NCBI RefSeq assembly: GCF_003052515.2 | Contig: NZ_QARE02000010.1 | Span: 1-64,000, forward strand | DNA length: 64,000 nucleotides | Source: Pseudomonas sp. RIT409 | GTDB lineage: Bacteria > Pseudomonadota > Gammaproteobacteria > Pseudomonadales > Pseudomonadaceae | Direction of reading: 5' to 3' | Part shown: positions 63,325 to 64,000 of the stretch, in pieces | Layout of the letters: every line of letters starts with the position of its first letter | How positions within the stretch are numbered: position 1 is the stretch's first letter | Position numbers and translations under genes: made by a program | The notes under the pieces: generated by a model | What the model was told of the DNA's origin: nothing | Databases searched by the model: none | What the model saw: the letters and a program-made list of their open reading frames with translations, nothing else

Positions 63325-64000
63325 TGCGGTGGCTGCGTTGGGCCTTGATCGGCTGGCTGTGCAGCGGCTCGGTTTGGGCAGCCGTCGATGCCCGAGACCA
63401 CGATGCTTTCTGGCTGTGGAGCGGTGTGTCGCCGCAGTCCGTGCTGAATCAGGCGCAGACGCTTTACCTGTTGCAAGGGCAAATCTTCGCGCCTCGGCGT
63501 GATCGGGAACGGGTCGAGTTCATCGCCCAAGGCATGAGCGTAACCCGCTTGCCTCAGCCGAACCTGTGGATTGTCTACCGCGCCCACACCCTGCGCTGGC
63601 CGGCTTCGGTCTATCGTCGGTTGCTCAGCCAGGTGGAACGCTGGCAACAGGCAGGAAACGCGATCGCGGGCGTCCAGATCGACTTCGACGCCCGGACACG
63701 TTATTTGCAGGAGTACGTGGTGTTCCTCAAAGACCTGCGTCAGCGGCTGCCCTCCCGTTACCAACTGAGCATCACCGGCCTGTTGGACTGGAGCAGTCAT
63801 GCCGACCCTCTCGCCATCGGCCAACTGCAAGGCGTGGTGGATGAGGTGGTGGTCCAGACCTACCAGGGCCGCCACAGCATCCCTGACTACGCCGCGTACC
63901 TGCCTAGGGTGAGTCGGCTGGGGCTGCCGTTCAAGATCGGTCTGATCCAGGGCGGCGACTGGACAGCACCGGACAGCGTGCAGCACAGCCCGTGGTTCCG
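63324..64000 (+). CDS. DUF3142 protein (partial, runs off the right edge)
   Basis: The first 225 residues are visible. A signal peptide (MRWLRWALIGWLCSGSVWA) is followed by DHDAFWLWSGVSPQSVLNQAQTLYLLQG, the typical DUF3142 opening, then strands and helices of a TIM-barrel-like fold with VQIDFDARTRYLQEYVVFL (an acidic pair at a strand end) and VVDEVVVQTYQGR. This resembles glycoside-hydrolase-like barrels, but no reaction is known. The ATG overlaps the stop of the preceding gene by three bases, showing coupling. Confidence 0.85.
   Translation, partial: MRWLRWALIGWLCSGSVWAAVDARDHDAFWLWSGVSPQSVLNQAQTLYLLQGQIFAPRRDRERVEFIAQGMSVTRLPQPNLWIVYRAHTLRWPASVYRRLLSQVERWQQAGNAIAGVQIDFDARTRYLQEYVVFLKDLRQRLPSRYQLSITGLLDWSSHADPLAIGQLQGVVDEVVVQTYQGRHSIPDYAAYLPRVSRLGLPFKIGLIQGGDWTAPDSVQHSPWF

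Noticed and set aside
1..64000. CRISPR arrays, tRNA/rRNA genes, prophage or intact insertion sequences
   Set aside because: No regularly spaced repeats, no tRNA-like cloverleaf ends, and no transposase, integrase or phage structural genes were seen on either strand.

Overview
The window is chromosomal DNA of a fluorescent-type Pseudomonas or a close relative. I infer this from the GC-rich, strongly third-position-biased coding, the Pseudomonas-type REP pair near 26.0 kb, and the gene neighbourhoods: hmgR/hmgA/fahA/hpd/maiA, glcC-glcDEFG-glcB, eat-eutBC, inhA and a talarate/galactarate cluster. It carries about 46 protein genes. I see no rRNA, tRNA, CRISPR array, intact insertion sequence or prophage. 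The left-most kilobase is clearly poorer in GC than the rest.

Layout. 1-1.4 kb: the C-terminal end of a probable polymorphic toxin that begins outside the window, a probable immunity gene, and gene debris. 1.4-6.5 kb: a DUF1028 protein, an M20 deacetylase, a MerR-like regulator, a GntR regulator and a stand-alone allophanate hydrolase. 6.7-15.3 kb: a minus-strand polysaccharide operon, wecB - bcsB-like - nfrB-like - nfrA-like - ybcH-like. 15.9-22.1 kb: a Tat-exported dienelactone hydrolase, LysR/argC, LysR/EamA and a gamma-butyrobetaine-dioxygenase-like protein. 22.1-27.2 kb: ethanolamine use (eutC, eutB, permease, AraC regulator). 27.4-31.2 kb: talarate/galactarate dehydratase, MFS transporter and LacI regulator. 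31.4-41.3 kb: regulators and single enzymes (AbrB-type transporter, AGE isomerase, GFA protein, Rieske-FAD reductase, MBL hydrolase with TetR, isonitrile hydratase with a GlxA-type regulator). 41.6-45.3 kb: GntP transporter, RpiR regulator, D-aminoacylase. 45.4-50.9 kb: tyrosine/homogentisate degradation. 51.0-58.7 kb: glycolate oxidase and malate synthase G. 58.8-60.9 kb: a TonB-dependent receptor. 61.2-64 kb: an unknown secreted protein and a DUF3142 protein cut by the window edge.

How it works together. Most of the window is a string of small catabolic modules, each with a regulator beside it. For several I can see a palindrome in the right promoter gap: two identical LacI-type sites (gudP-like transporter), two three-half-site IclR-type sites (hmgA and maiA), two TGGT-N3-ACCA sites (glc), one TetR site, and weaker GntR, RpiR and GlxA candidates. 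Tyrosine catabolism runs Hpd, HmgA, MaiA, FahA. Glycolate is oxidised by GlcDEF and the glyoxylate is condensed with acetyl-CoA by GlcB.

The most interesting block is the wecB/bcsB/nfrB/nfrA/ybcH cluster. It looks like a c-di-GMP-controlled envelope polysaccharide machine related to the E. coli phage N4 receptor pathway, but with its own UDP-GlcNAc 2-epimerase and a BcsB-like periplasmic protein in the same operon.
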